Part shown: piece by piece, positions 46,230-54,769 of the stretch
How positions within the stretch are numbered: position 1 is the first letter of the stretch
Layout: every line of letters begins with the position of its first letter
NCBI RefSeq assembly: GCF_000017245.1
Contig: NC_009655.1
Span: 1,302,001-1,366,000 of the forward strand
DNA from: Actinobacillus succinogenes 130Z
GTDB lineage: Bacteria; Pseudomonadota; Gammaproteobacteria; Enterobacterales; Pasteurellaceae
Length of the DNA stretch: 64,000 nt
Reading direction: 5' to 3'
Program-made: the position numbers and the translations under genes
Notes under the pieces: generated by a model
Seen by the model: the letters and a program-made list of their open reading frames with translations, nothing else
What the model was told of the DNA's origin: nothing
The model's database searches: none

Positions 46230-47378
46230 ATGACAACATTATTCCCAAACGCCGCGCCTCGTACCTCAGCACCTTACCGATTCGATATCGTAGGTAGTTT
46301 TTTACGTTCCGACGCCATTAAATCCGCCCGTTCCGCTTGTTCTTGCGGTGATATTTCCCGTGCGGATTTAACTCGCGTAGAAGATGAAGAAATCGCCAAA
46401 TTGGTAGCGCATCAAAAAGCGGTGGGATTGCATGCGGTAACGGACGGCGAATTCCGTCGTACTTTCTGGCATTTGGATTTTTTAGCCGGTTTGGACGGTG
46501 TGGAAGAAGTGGATGCGGACAAATTTTCGGTGCAATTCAAACACCACAATGTGCGTCCGAAGACCTTGAAAATCGTGGATAAAATCGATTTTTCCGAAAA
46601 CCATCCGTTTGTTGAACACTTTCGTTCAATACAAAAAATTGCAGACGGTACGGAAGTGAAGTTTACGGTTCCGTCACCTTCCATGCTGCATTTAATCACT
46701 AACGTGCGCGCGACGGATTATCAACCGATACCCCGTTACGAAAACAACAATCAATTGTTGCTGGACGATATTGCAGACGCTTATATTAAAGCCATGAATA
46801 TTTTTTATAAATTAGGCTGTCGTAATCTGCAATTAGACGACACCAGCTGGGGCGAATTCTGTGCGGAAGATAAGCGCAAAGCTTATCAGGCGCGCGGTTT
46901 CGATTTAGATCAAATCGCCAAAGATTATGTGTATATGCTGAATAAAATTGTGGATGCGAAACCTGCCGATGACCTTGCTATCACTATGCATATCTGTCGC
47001 GGTAATTTCCGTTCAACCTGGTTTTCCGCCGGCGGTTATGAACCTGTGGCGGAAATCTTATTCGGCACTTGTCGTGTGGACGGTTTTTTCTTGGAATATG
47101 ATTCTGATCGCGCCGGCGACTTCAAACCGTTGCGTTTCATTAAAGATCAACAAGTGGTGTTAGGGTTGGTGACCTCAAAAGACGGCGCTTTGGAAAAGCG
47201 TGCGGACGTCATTAATCGCATTAAAGAAGCCGCCCGTTATGTGGATATCAACCAACTTTGTTTAAGTCCGCAATGCGGTTTCGCTTCAACGGAAGAAGGC
47301 AATATACTGACGGAAGAACAACAATGGGCAAAACTCAATTTTATTCGTGAAATCGCGGAAGAAGTGTGGGGAAAATAA
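46230..47378 (+). CDS. Cobalamin-independent methionine synthase C-terminal-like protein (YxjG/YxjH type)
   Basis: 382 residues, similar to the catalytic C-terminal half of MetE but without the N-terminal half. The family begins with FDIVGSFLRS; zinc ligands are expected in MHICRGNF (His, Cys) and LSPQCGF (Cys). Such short proteins are thought to move methyl groups from a small donor (methylcobalamin-free, for example S-methyl compounds or methyl-folate mono-glutamate) to homocysteine; donor unknown. AAGGAAAAG precedes the ATG. Monocistronic with a strong terminator after it. Confidence 0.87.
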   Translation: MTTLFPNAAPRTSAPYRFDIVGSFLRSDAIKSARSACSCGDISRADLTRVEDEEIAKLVAHQKAVGLHAVTDGEFRRTFWHLDFLAGLDGVEEVDADKFSVQFKHHNVRPKTLKIVDKIDFSENHPFVEHFRSIQKIADGTEVKFTVPSPSMLHLITNVRATDYQPIPRYENNNQLLLDDIADAYIKAMNIFYKLGCRNLQLDDTSWGEFCAEDKRKAYQARGFDLDQIAKDYVYMLNKIVDAKPADDLAITMHICRGNFRSTWFSAGGYEPVAEILFGTCRVDGFFLEYDSDRAGDFKPLRFIKDQQVVLGLVTSKDGALEKRADVINRIKEAARYVDINQLCLSPQCGFASTEEGNILTEEQQWAKLNFIREIAEEVWGK

Positions 47379-47393
47379 GATCAATCCGAACTC

Positions 47394-47426
47394 AAAAAAC
47401 CCGTACCGTTTAAGGTACGGGTTTTT
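47394..47426 (+). terminator. Terminator between the MetE-like gene and ompW
   Basis: AAAACCCGTACC and GGTACGGGTTTT form a 12-bp stem with loop GTTTAA, flanked by A and T runs. Works in both directions. Confidence 0.92.
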
Positions 47427-47459
47427 ATGTATTTCATTAAAGCAGGTTATGCGTATAAA

Positions 47460-48089
47460 TTAGAAACGATAACCCACGCCCATAAAGAATATTAACGGAT
47501 CTAAACGAACGTCTTGTGATAATTGAGTGCCCGCCACTTTGAAATCCGCTTTGGTTTTAATTTTTGCGTAATAAACTGCGGTGTTGAAAATCAGCTTCTC
47601 GGTCAGATTAATATCTAAACCGCCGTTTAACGCCAAACCCCATGAATCATGAAGTTTAAGATCGGTCACACCCGCCATTTTTTCAGTTTCATCAAAGAAA
47701 TTGGTATAATTCACGCCGGCCCCGAGATACGGACGCACTTTAGAATCTTTATTTAAGAAATAATATTGCGCATACAGACTTGGTGGCAAGTGTTTGGTTT
47801 TCCCCACTAATTGACCGCCTAAAGTAATTTCATGGCTGAACGGAGAGGCTGCCAATAATTCAATACCGATATTATCGGTCACCATATATGTACCCGTTAA
47901 GCCTAACTGCGTATTGGTATTTACATCCAGTCCTAATGCCGGTGTGGCGGTGTTGGAAGTATTTTCTACATGCGTCGGCATCACATGTGCCGTCCCGGCA
48001 CGCACAATCCAACTGCCTGCCTGGTGTGCGCTTGCCACCGAGCTTATTAAAGTTGCGCTAATGCCTAATGCCAATATCGATTTTTTCAT
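47460..48089 (-). CDS. ompW: Outer-membrane protein OmpW
   Basis: 209 residues. Signal peptide ending VASA (about residue 21), then an eight-stranded barrel of the OmpW family: AGSWIVRAGTAHVMP, IGIELLAASPFSHEI, KHLPPSLYAQYYF and terminal FMGVGYRF. OmpW forms a narrow hydrophobic channel. In E. coli ompW is anaerobically controlled. Upstream here are a CRP-like site placed at -41.5 and an exact FNR box farther up, suggesting activation by CRP and oxygen-dependent control. Confidence 0.95.
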   Translation of the reverse strand: MKKSILALGISATLISSVASAHQAGSWIVRAGTAHVMPTHVENTSNTATPALGLDVNTNTQLGLTGTYMVTDNIGIELLAASPFSHEITLGGQLVGKTKHLPPSLYAQYYFLNKDSKVRPYLGAGVNYTNFFDETEKMAGVTDLKLHDSWGLALNGGLDINLTEKLIFNTAVYYAKIKTKADFKVAGTQLSQDVRLDPLIFFMGVGYRF

Positions 48090-48157
48090 AATCGGCTCCT
48101 GTGTTTCCTTTTGAATTTATAAAACCTTGTAAAAAAAGTGCATTTAATGCGAATGTA

Positions 48158-48200
48158 AATATACTTGCATAGCGTAATGAGATCTGTGATCAAGATCATA
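48158..48200 (-). promoter_or_regulatory. ompW promoter with CRP-like site
   Basis: Minus-strand -10 TATATT at 48158-48163. TGTGATCAAGATCATA at 48185-48200 is TGTGA-N6-TCATA, one base off the CRP consensus, centred about 41.5 bp from the predicted start (class II). Confidence 0.55.
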
Positions 48201-48272
48201 TTTATGAAAATTGATAATGTATTTGTTTTTGTTTATAACCGTATTTATTCTTTTTTAAGAAAAATAATAAAT

Positions 48273-48286
48273 TTGATCTATATCAA
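48273..48286. promoter_or_regulatory. FNR box upstream of ompW
   Basis: TTGATCTATATCAA matches TTGAT-N4-ATCAA exactly. It is about 128 bp upstream of the predicted ompW start, farther than usual for activation. Confidence 0.6.
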
Positions 48287-48430
48287 GTTTAAGTTTACGA
48301 GTAACTATGAAATTATGCGGTGTAAGGATTGAATAGATGTTGGAAATGTAAAGAGCAGTCATTTGCGACAAAATATTCATCGTAAATAAGGCTTTTTCAG
48401 CGTTATTAAGACGGCTTGGTATAGGTCAGG

Positions 48431-48616
48431 TTAATTTGACCGAGGTGGATTTTTCAAGAAGTTTGAGAGAACGGAAACAATCCTTTGAATTAAAAACTGT
48501 AATTGCCGGATTGTAGCAGCAGAATCGGCGATAGCGATCCTGCGTGCTTGTTCTTCAATCGGCACGGGAATATGATTTTTCAGCATTCTTCTGTGTTTTT
48601 GCCGTGTTCTTCCCAA
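48431..48616 (-). pseudogene. Short ORF, possible decayed fragment
   Basis: 61 codons with no good ribosome site. The piece LKNHIPVPIEEQARRIAI faintly recalls the IPxPPxxEQxRI hinge of type I restriction specificity subunits, followed by a helical tail, so it may be a remnant of hsdS. No other restriction gene is near. It may equally be chance. The gap between ompW and purR (48090-48634) otherwise holds only the CRP and FNR sites. Confidence 0.2.
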
Positions 48617-48634
48617 ACTAATCCGTATTTTTTA

Positions 48635-49645
48635 TTAATGACGGTTTAAATTTTTTACTGATTTGCGAATCACCAATTCCGGATGGATTTCAATGGTTTC
48701 GCGCTTGGCGGTTTTATCCTGAATGCGTTCGAATAATAACTGCAATGCGCGTTCGCCAAGACGTGCTTTGGATTGGTGAATCGTGGTTAACGGCGGTGCG
48801 CTGAAACGGGAAATATGTACGTTGTCATAACCGATGACGGAAAAATCCTCGGGCACCCGGAAACCTTTTTCCGTAATGGCGGAAATCGCACCTAACGCCA
48901 TGACGTCGTTGCAACAGAAAATCGCAGTAGGGCGGAATTCTTGCGCCAACAGGCGGTTCATGCATTCATAACCGTCTTCCGGTTCGAAAGAACCTTCCAA
49001 CAGCCAATCGGGATTCATTTCCAGTCCCGCTTCGTGCAGTGCTTTTAAAAATCCTTCGTAGCGCTTGCGTGCCGTTGTTTTTTTCAGTTCTGCACTGAGG
49101 TATGCAATTTCTTTGTGTCCGTTATCAACCAGATGTTTGCCCGCCAGATAACCGCCTTCGAAACTGTTATCCAAAATACGATCGGTATTCGGATTCACCG
49201 GTCCCCAATCCATTACCACCATCGGTAAGTCACTGAAGGATTTCATTAAATCCAAACTGTCAGCAGTATATTCGGAACACATCACTAAAATACCGTCCAC
49301 CCGTTTTTTCGCCAACATTTCCAAGTGGTTTTTAATTTTTTCGGGATTATTTTGTGTATTACACAAAAATAACGAATAGCCTTGACGGTAGCAGTGATCT
49401 TCCACCGCATGAATAATCTCGGCAAAATAAGGCGCTTCGCTGGTGGTGACGATCATACCGATGGATTTTGTGGTGTTTACTTTTAAACTGCGAGCGACCG
49501 CACTTGGCGAATAATGCAGTTGTTCGATTGCGTTTAATACGATTTTTTTGGTTTCTTCCGCTACATGGCGCGTTTCGTTAATAACATGAGACACGGTTGT
49601 GGTGGATACGCCGGCTAATTTTGCGACGTCCTTAATAGTTGCCAT
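48635..49645 (-). CDS. purR: Purine repressor PurR (LacI family)
   Basis: 336 residues from 49645 ([20 protein letters not shown]) behind AAAGGAGAA; eight upstream in-frame residues are unlikely. The helix-turn-helix and hinge ([12 protein letters not shown], with the minor-groove Leu) match E. coli PurR almost exactly, and [19 protein letters not shown] and [15 protein letters not shown] follow it through the effector domain. PurR binds hypoxanthine or guanine and represses purine and some pyrimidine-salvage genes. A full-consensus PurR box lies before codBA in this window. Confidence 0.95.
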
Positions 49646-49732
49646 AATATTCTCCTTTGAGCTTTTCACTATTATAAAATCCGTTGAGGTATTTGTAAAA
49701 ATAAAAGCCGGGATAATGATTCATTTTATTTA

Positions 49733-49746
49733 TTGATTTACATCAA
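49733..49746 (+). promoter_or_regulatory. FNR box of the citrate lyase operon
   Basis: TTGATTTACATCAA is an exact TTGAT-N4-ATCAA, centred about 60 bp upstream of the predicted start site, a usual class I activating position. Confidence 0.78.
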
Positions 49747-49762
49747 ACATAACGCTTTTTGA

Positions 49763-49792
49763 TTACAAAAAATCATTTTAGCTGTTTATAAT
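49763..49792 (+). promoter_or_regulatory. Promoter of the citrate lyase operon
   Basis: TTACAA (49763-49768), 18-bp spacer, TATAAT (49787-49792), 43 bp before citD. Confidence 0.65.
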
Positions 49793-49834
49793 GAAATAGA
49801 TCATTTAAACATGTATATAAGTAAGGAATGTATT

Positions 49835-50122
49835 ATGCAAATAACCAAGACAGCAGTAGCTGGCACACTGGAATCTAGTGATGCACAAGTGCGTGTTGCA
49901 CCTGCAAGTACACTTGAAATTGAATTGAACAGTTCGGTCGGAAAGCAATTCGGCGATGATATTATCGCTACATTGAAAGATGTTTTAAACCAGCTTGACG
50001 TGACGGCCGCACAAATTGTTGTTGAGGACAAGGGGGCGTTAGACTGCGTACTTCGTGCGCGTTTAAAAGCGGCATTATTACGTGCAACTGACGAACCGAT
50101 TAACTGGGAGAAAATGCTATGA
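49835..50122 (+). CDS. citD: Citrate lyase acyl carrier protein (gamma subunit)
   Basis: 95 residues from the ATG at 49835 with TAAGGA upstream; an earlier ATG at 49811 lacks one. Ser14 ([11 protein letters not shown]) is the expected attachment point of the phosphoribosyl-dephospho-CoA prosthetic group. CitD carries the acetyl/citryl thioester between CitF and CitE. Its stop overlaps the citE start by 4 bp (ATGA). It is the first gene here; the ligase gene citC, which usually comes first, is not adjacent. Confidence 0.95.
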
Positions 50123-51012
50123 GTCAACCAATGAAAACGAAATTGAGAAGAAGTATGCTGTTTGTTCCCGGTTCGAATGCAGCGATGATCAGTAACACCT
50201 TTATTTATCGTCCGGATTCAATCATGTTCGATTTAGAAGATGCGGTGGCGTTAAAAGAAAAAGATTCGGCCCGGATGTTGGTTGCGCACGCATTACGTCA
50301 TCCGCTTTATCAGGATATCGAATGTGTGGTGCGGGTAAACCCGTTAGATTCCGAATTCGGTTTGGCCGATTTAAATGCCGTCGTGCGTGCCGGTGTGGAT
50401 GTGGTGCGTATGCCGAAAACCGAAACCGCTAAAGATGTCGCGGATATGGATGCGGCGATTACCGAAATTGAAAAAGCTTGTGGTCGGGAAGTCGGTTCGA
50501 CGTTAATGCTGGCGGCAATCGAATCTCCGTTGGGTATTACTCAGGCGAATGAAATTGCCACGGCTTCAAAACGTTTAATCGGTATCGCATTAGGTGCGGA
50601 AGACTATGTTCGTAACTTAAAAACCGAACGTTCGCCGGAAGGTATCGAATTGTTATTCGCCCGTTGTTCTATTCTGCAAGCTGCCCGTGCGGCGGGTATT
50701 CAAGCGTTCGATACCGTTTATTCTAACGCGAACAACGAGGAAGGTTTCCTGGCCGAAGCGGCATTAATCAAACAATTAGGTTTCGACGGTAAATCTTTAG
50801 TAAATCCTCGCCAAATCGAATTACTTCACAATTTATTCGCACCGACCCAAAAAGATGTGGATCAAGCGCAAAAAATCATTGATGCGGCGGAAGAAGCGAA
50901 ACGTAACGGTTTAGGTGTCGTTTCACTAAACGGTAAAATGATTGATGCGCCGATTATTGATCGCGCGGCGTTAGTGCTTGAACGCGCTAAACATGGTATT
51001 CGGGAAGAGTAA
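50119..51012 (+). CDS. citE: Citrate lyase beta subunit (citryl-ACP lyase)
   Basis: 297 residues, HpcH/HpaI aldolase-like TIM barrel. [15 protein letters not shown] at the N-terminus, [15 protein letters not shown] with the metal-binding acid, and [12 protein letters not shown] are typical. It splits citryl-ACP into oxaloacetate and acetyl-ACP with magnesium. Overlaps citD by 4 bp and is 14 bp from citF. Confidence 0.96.
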
Positions 51013-51026
51013 GGGGGATAACCACT

Positions 51027-52529
51027 ATGACAACTAGAGAACAACGTATCGAGAAATTTAACGGTGGCAAACCTGTTTACCAAGCAGTACCAAAAGCAGA
51101 ATCTCTTGCCCGTACCGAAAAAGATCGTAAAATCTGTGATTCGCTGGAAGACGCAATTCGTCGTTCGGGTTTAAAAGACGGTATGACCGTTTCATTCCAT
51201 CACGCATTCCGTGCCGGCGACTTTGTCGTGAACATGGTAATGGATAAAATTGCCGAAATGGGCTTTAAAAATTTAACGTTGGCATCAAGCTCGTTAATCG
51301 ACAGCCATTTCCCAATTATCGAACACATTAAAAACGGTGTGGTAACAAAAATCTATTCATCGGGTATTCGCGGTAAATTAGCCGATGAAATCTCTAAAGG
51401 GATTTTAAACGAACCGGTTAATATCCATTCTCACGGCGGTCGCGTGCATTTGGTTAAATCCGGTGAATTACATATCGACGTAGCGTTCCTCGGCGTGCCG
51501 ATGTGCGATAAATTCGGTAATGCGAACGGTTTCACCGGTAAAAGTATTTGCGGTTCGTTAGGTTATGCCCGCACTGACGCGGAATATGCGGATAAAGTGG
51601 TGTTGCTAACCGAAGAGTTCGGCGAATATCCGTTAAACCCAATCAGTATCGGCCAGGACAAAGTAGATTTAATCGTTCAGGTTGACGCGGTAGGCGATCC
51701 GAAAAAAATCGGCGGCGGTGCGACCCGTATGACGACCAACCCGCGCGAATTATTAATCGCCCGGAAATGTGCGGAAGTGATCTTCAATTCCGGTTATTTT
51801 AAAGACGGCTTCTCATTACAAACCGGTACCGGCGGTGCATCACTGGCAGTAACCCGCTTCTTAGAAGACAAAATGCGCCGTGACAATATCACCGCAAGCT
51901 TTGCACTGGGCGGTATCACCTCCAGCATGGTGGCATTGCATGAAACGGGATTAATCAAAAAATTAATCGACGTACAGTCATTCGATAAAGGCGCGGCGGA
52001 ATCTTTAGCCCGAAATCCGAATCATATTGAAGTGTCAGCAAATCAATATGCCAACTTCAGTTCTAAAGGTGCGTCGGTCGAACGTTTAGACGTGGTGATT
52101 CTTTCCGCATTGGAAATCGATACCAAATTCAACGTCAACGTATTAACCGGTTCCGACGGCGTGATTCGCGGCGCTTCGGGCGGTCACTGCGATACGGCGT
52201 CTTCCGCGCAGGTAGCGATCATCGTTGCGCCATTGGTTCGCGGTCGTATTCCGACCGTAGTTGAGAATGTGCTGACCTGCGTGACACCGGGGGAAAACAT
52301 CGATATTCTGGTGACGGATCACGGTACGGCGGTGAATCCTAAACGTCCGGATTTAATCGAAGCGTTAACGGCGGCAGGTATCAAACTGTTCACTATTGAA
52401 GAACTTTGTGCTCGCGCTTACAGTATCACCGGTAAACCGAAAGACATTGAGTTTACCGATAAACCGGTTGCGGTTGTCCGTTATCGTGACGGTTCGGTGA
52501 TTGATACCGTATATCAAGTGAAAGCGTAA
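51027..52529 (+). CDS. citF: Citrate lyase alpha subunit (citrate:acetyl-ACP transferase)
   Basis: 500 residues of the CoA-transferase-like family. VSFHHAFRAGDFVVN, SSSLIDSHFPIIEHI, INSGYF-like FNSGYFKDGFSLQTGTGGAS and VLTGSDGVIRGASGGHCDTA are landmarks. It exchanges the acetyl group on CitD for citrate. Followed by a 79-bp gap with a GGAGGG site before the RraA-like gene, so the operon may continue. Confidence 0.96.
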   Translation: MTTREQRIEKFNGGKPVYQAVPKAESLARTEKDRKICDSLEDAIRRSGLKDGMTVSFHHAFRAGDFVVNMVMDKIAEMGFKNLTLASSSLIDSHFPIIEHIKNGVVTKIYSSGIRGKLADEISKGILNEPVNIHSHGGRVHLVKSGELHIDVAFLGVPMCDKFGNANGFTGKSICGSLGYARTDAEYADKVVLLTEEFGEYPLNPISIGQDKVDLIVQVDAVGDPKKIGGGATRMTTNPRELLIARKCAEVIFNSGYFKDGFSLQTGTGGASLAVTRFLEDKMRRDNITASFALGGITSSMVALHETGLIKKLIDVQSFDKGAAESLARNPNHIEVSANQYANFSSKGASVERLDVVILSALEIDTKFNVNVLTGSDGVIRGASGGHCDTASSAQVAIIVAPLVRGRIPTVVENVLTCVTPGENIDILVTDHGTAVNPKRPDLIEALTAAGIKLFTIEELCARAYSITGKPKDIEFTDKPVAVVRYRDGSVIDTVYQVKA

Positions 52530-52608
52530 TTTCTCATGATATTTGTGATGGCATAAGACGGGTCTTGTGCCATCATTTTTTTAACCGCTTTATACGCCGG
52601 AGGGATTT

Positions 52609-53088
52609 ATGAAAGACTTTCAAACGGCAGATCTTTGTGACGCTTATCCTGATGTCGCATCTTGCACCGCCGATTTCAAACAATACGGATTACGCAAAAA
52701 ATTTTACGGCAGAATCCGTACCGTTTCCTGTTATTTAGACAACGTTTTGTTACGCCGTTTAGTCAGTCAGCCGGGAAACGGTGATGTCCTTGTTGTTGAC
52801 GGCAAAGGCGCAAGAGATTGCGCGCTGATGGGCGATAATATTGCTAAAATAGCGATGGATAACGGCTGGGCAGGCGTTATCATTTTTGGTATGATCCGCG
52901 ACTCGGTTGCCATCAATGGTATGAATTTCGGCATCAAAGCGTTAGGTTCGAATCCTAAAAAATCAGCCAAAAACGGTATCGGTGACGTGGATGTGATGGT
53001 GACATTCGGAAACTTGAGTTTTACCCCGTCGCACTACGTTTACAGTGATGAAGACGGTATTATCGTGTCGGAAACCGCACTTATTTAA
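52609..53088 (+). CDS. RraA-like protein in the citrate lyase operon (possible oxaloacetate decarboxylase/aldolase)
   Basis: 159 residues, RraA / HMG-aldolase fold (TADLCDAYPDVASC, GDVLVVDGKGARDCALMGDN, WAGVIIFGMIRDSVAI). It keeps the Arg-Asp pair (IRDS) that family aldolases use to hold the metal-bound substrate, whereas E. coli RraA has Arg-Gln there as I recall; the acid two residues further along is an Ala here. Family members can decarboxylate oxaloacetate. Since CitE makes oxaloacetate, a metabolic role is more attractive than RNase E inhibition, but this is inference. GGAGGG precedes the start, and citXG follows 20 bp later. Confidence 0.85.
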   Translation: MKDFQTADLCDAYPDVASCTADFKQYGLRKKFYGRIRTVSCYLDNVLLRRLVSQPGNGDVLVVDGKGARDCALMGDNIAKIAMDNGWAGVIIFGMIRDSVAINGMNFGIKALGSNPKKSAKNGIGDVDVMVTFGNLSFTPSHYVYSDEDGIIVSETALI

Positions 53089-53108
53089 ATTCTCGTATTT
53101 CGTATAAA

Positions 53109-54491
53109 ATGTTCAGCAAATTTTTCAAGATATTTTCACGGCAGGGGCAAGAAATTGCCCTTGAGCAACTTTTAGCCGCTCGGGAAGCGCGCGTCTCGTT
53201 ACAACAACAATGTTTAGAGAAGTATGACCAGACCGTACTTTCGTTAACTCTGCTTGCGGCGGGCGGCGTCAAGAAAAACGAGCTGCTGGATTACGTGTTT
53301 GAAAAAGCATTGCAAAATTTGACCGCACTTTTTGCTGCGTTAAACGTTGAACCCGCCGAATCCTTTATCCGACCGTTGGAAACCGGTCATGAAGCGTTAT
53401 TCGTATTGCCCGTTGAGGCGGCGACATTAAAGCGGGCGGCTATGCGGCTGGAAGACAGCTCGCCGCTGGCCCGCTTATGGGACATTGATGTAATTGCCGC
53501 AGACGGACGTTTGCTCAGTCGCACAGAGTTTGATTTTCCGCCTCGTCCCTGCCTGGTGTGTAGCGATAACGCCAAATCCTGCGCCCGTTCCCGTAAGCAC
53601 GGTTTTGAAGAAATTTATGCAGAAATGCAACGGCGCGTACAAGCGGATTATTTTGCCGATCAAATCGCTGACGGAGTTTATCACGCATTAGTCGGCGAAG
53701 CGCGGCTTTCGCCTAAACCCGGGTTGGTCGACAGTCTTACCAACGGCGCTCACAAAGATATGAATTTGCAGACTTTTGAACAAAGTGCGGCGGCGTTACG
53801 CCCGTTTTTCGCCAAGTTCGTACTGGCAGGTATGGCGAGCGCGGAATTTTCCGAATCCGAAGTGCTGGCAACTATTCGTCCGTTGGGACTGGAAGCGGAA
53901 AAAGCGATGTTTCGGGCGACCGCCAATGTGAATACCCATAAGGGGGCGATTTTTGCTTTCGGGCTGGTTTGTGCGGCAATCGGCAGAATTTATGTTCACC
54001 ACGACGAAGCCTCGATAGAACATATTTGCCGTTTAGTGTCCGCTTTCACTCAAGGTTTAACGGCGGAACTGGAACATTATCCCGCTCACCTGCCGGAAAC
54101 CGCCGGCGTGAAGTTATACCGCGAATTCGGCTTAACCGGTGCACGCGGCGAAGCGGAAAGCGGATTCGCTATCGTGCGGCAAAATTTATCCGTTCTTGAA
54201 CAGAATCAAACAGCGCCTTCCGAGCCGCAATTATTGATTATGCTGTTGACTTTAATGGCGGAAAATCAGGACACTAATGTGGTGCATCGGGGCGGTATGG
54301 CAGGATTGGATTTTGTTCAAAACCGGGCTCGCGCTTTACTGGAACAACCAAAAATTCGTCAAAATCCGACCGCACTTTACGAGGCTTTAACCGCATTTGA
54401 CAGCGATTGTATCGAACGGAATTTAAGCCCGGGCGGCAGTGCGGATTTATTGGCGTTGACCATTTTCTTTTATTTTTTGGCGAGAACATAA
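53109..54491 (+). CDS. citXG: Fused CitX-CitG (apo-citrate lyase nucleotidyltransferase and triphosphoribosyl-dephospho-CoA synthase)
   Basis: 460 residues. Residues about 10-175 are CitX (SSPLARLWDIDVIAADGRLL, FPPRPCLVCSDNAKSCARSR), which attaches the prosthetic group to CitD. From about 185 on is CitG (GLVDSLTNGAHKDMNLQTFE, ANVNTHKGAIFAFG, DTNVVHRGGM), which makes the group from ATP and dephospho-CoA. The same fusion exists in Haemophilus influenzae. Last gene of the cit operon here; citC (acetylation of the carrier) and a citrate transporter are not in the window. Confidence 0.94.
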   Translation: MFSKFFKIFSRQGQEIALEQLLAAREARVSLQQQCLEKYDQTVLSLTLLAAGGVKKNELLDYVFEKALQNLTALFAALNVEPAESFIRPLETGHEALFVLPVEAATLKRAAMRLEDSSPLARLWDIDVIAADGRLLSRTEFDFPPRPCLVCSDNAKSCARSRKHGFEEIYAEMQRRVQADYFADQIADGVYHALVGEARLSPKPGLVDSLTNGAHKDMNLQTFEQSAAALRPFFAKFVLAGMASAEFSESEVLATIRPLGLEAEKAMFRATANVNTHKGAIFAFGLVCAAIGRIYVHHDEASIEHICRLVSAFTQGLTAELEHYPAHLPETAGVKLYREFGLTGARGEAESGFAIVRQNLSVLEQNQTAPSEPQLLIMLLTLMAENQDTNVVHRGGMAGLDFVQNRARALLEQPKIRQNPTALYEALTAFDSDCIERNLSPGGSADLLALTIFFYFLART

Positions 54492-54555
54492 AGTTTACGT
54501 GTTTTTGGCGCGACGCCTTTTTGCGCAAAATAGGGTAGGCAAACACGGGACTTAC

Positions 54556-54564
54556 TGTTAGAAT
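54556..54564 (+). promoter_or_regulatory. Extended -10 of the small membrane protein gene
   Basis: TGTTAGAAT: TG, one base, TAGAAT, 33 bp before the ATG at 54597. Confidence 0.5.
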
Positions 54565-54596
54565 GCCGGAACTTAGCACTATTTTAGGAGAGAAAC

Positions 54597-54677
54597 ATGA
54601 GCGATTTAGGTTACGGCATTATGATGTCGATTCTAGCATTAGCGATTGTTGTAGGTTTGGCTGTGGCAATTTTCTAA
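54597..54677 (+). CDS. 26-residue single-helix membrane protein (YnhF/CydH-like)
   Basis: MSDLGYGIMMSILALAIVVG then LAVAIF, ending at TAA 54675. TAGGAG lies 7 bases before the ATG, and an extended -10 is in place. The layout (short polar start, one helix) recalls E. coli YnhF, now CydH, the small extra subunit of cytochrome bd oxidase. The likeness is from memory and weak at this length. A USS-pair terminator follows, so it is its own transcription unit between citXG and can. Confidence 0.7.
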   Translation: MSDLGYGIMMSILALAIVVGLAVAIF

Positions 54678-54690
54678 AAAACACTGAAAA

Positions 54691-54741
54691 ATGACCGCAC
54701 TTTTTCGGTTTTCCCTAAATTAGGATCGAAAAGTGCGGTCG
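54691..54741. terminator. USS-pair terminator between the small gene and can
   Basis: GACCGCACTTTTTCG and CGAAAAGTGCGGTC inverted over a 21-nt loop, T run after. Bidirectional. Confidence 0.8.
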
Positions 54742-54769
54742 TTTTTTGCCTGGTTTTAATATGTCGGGA

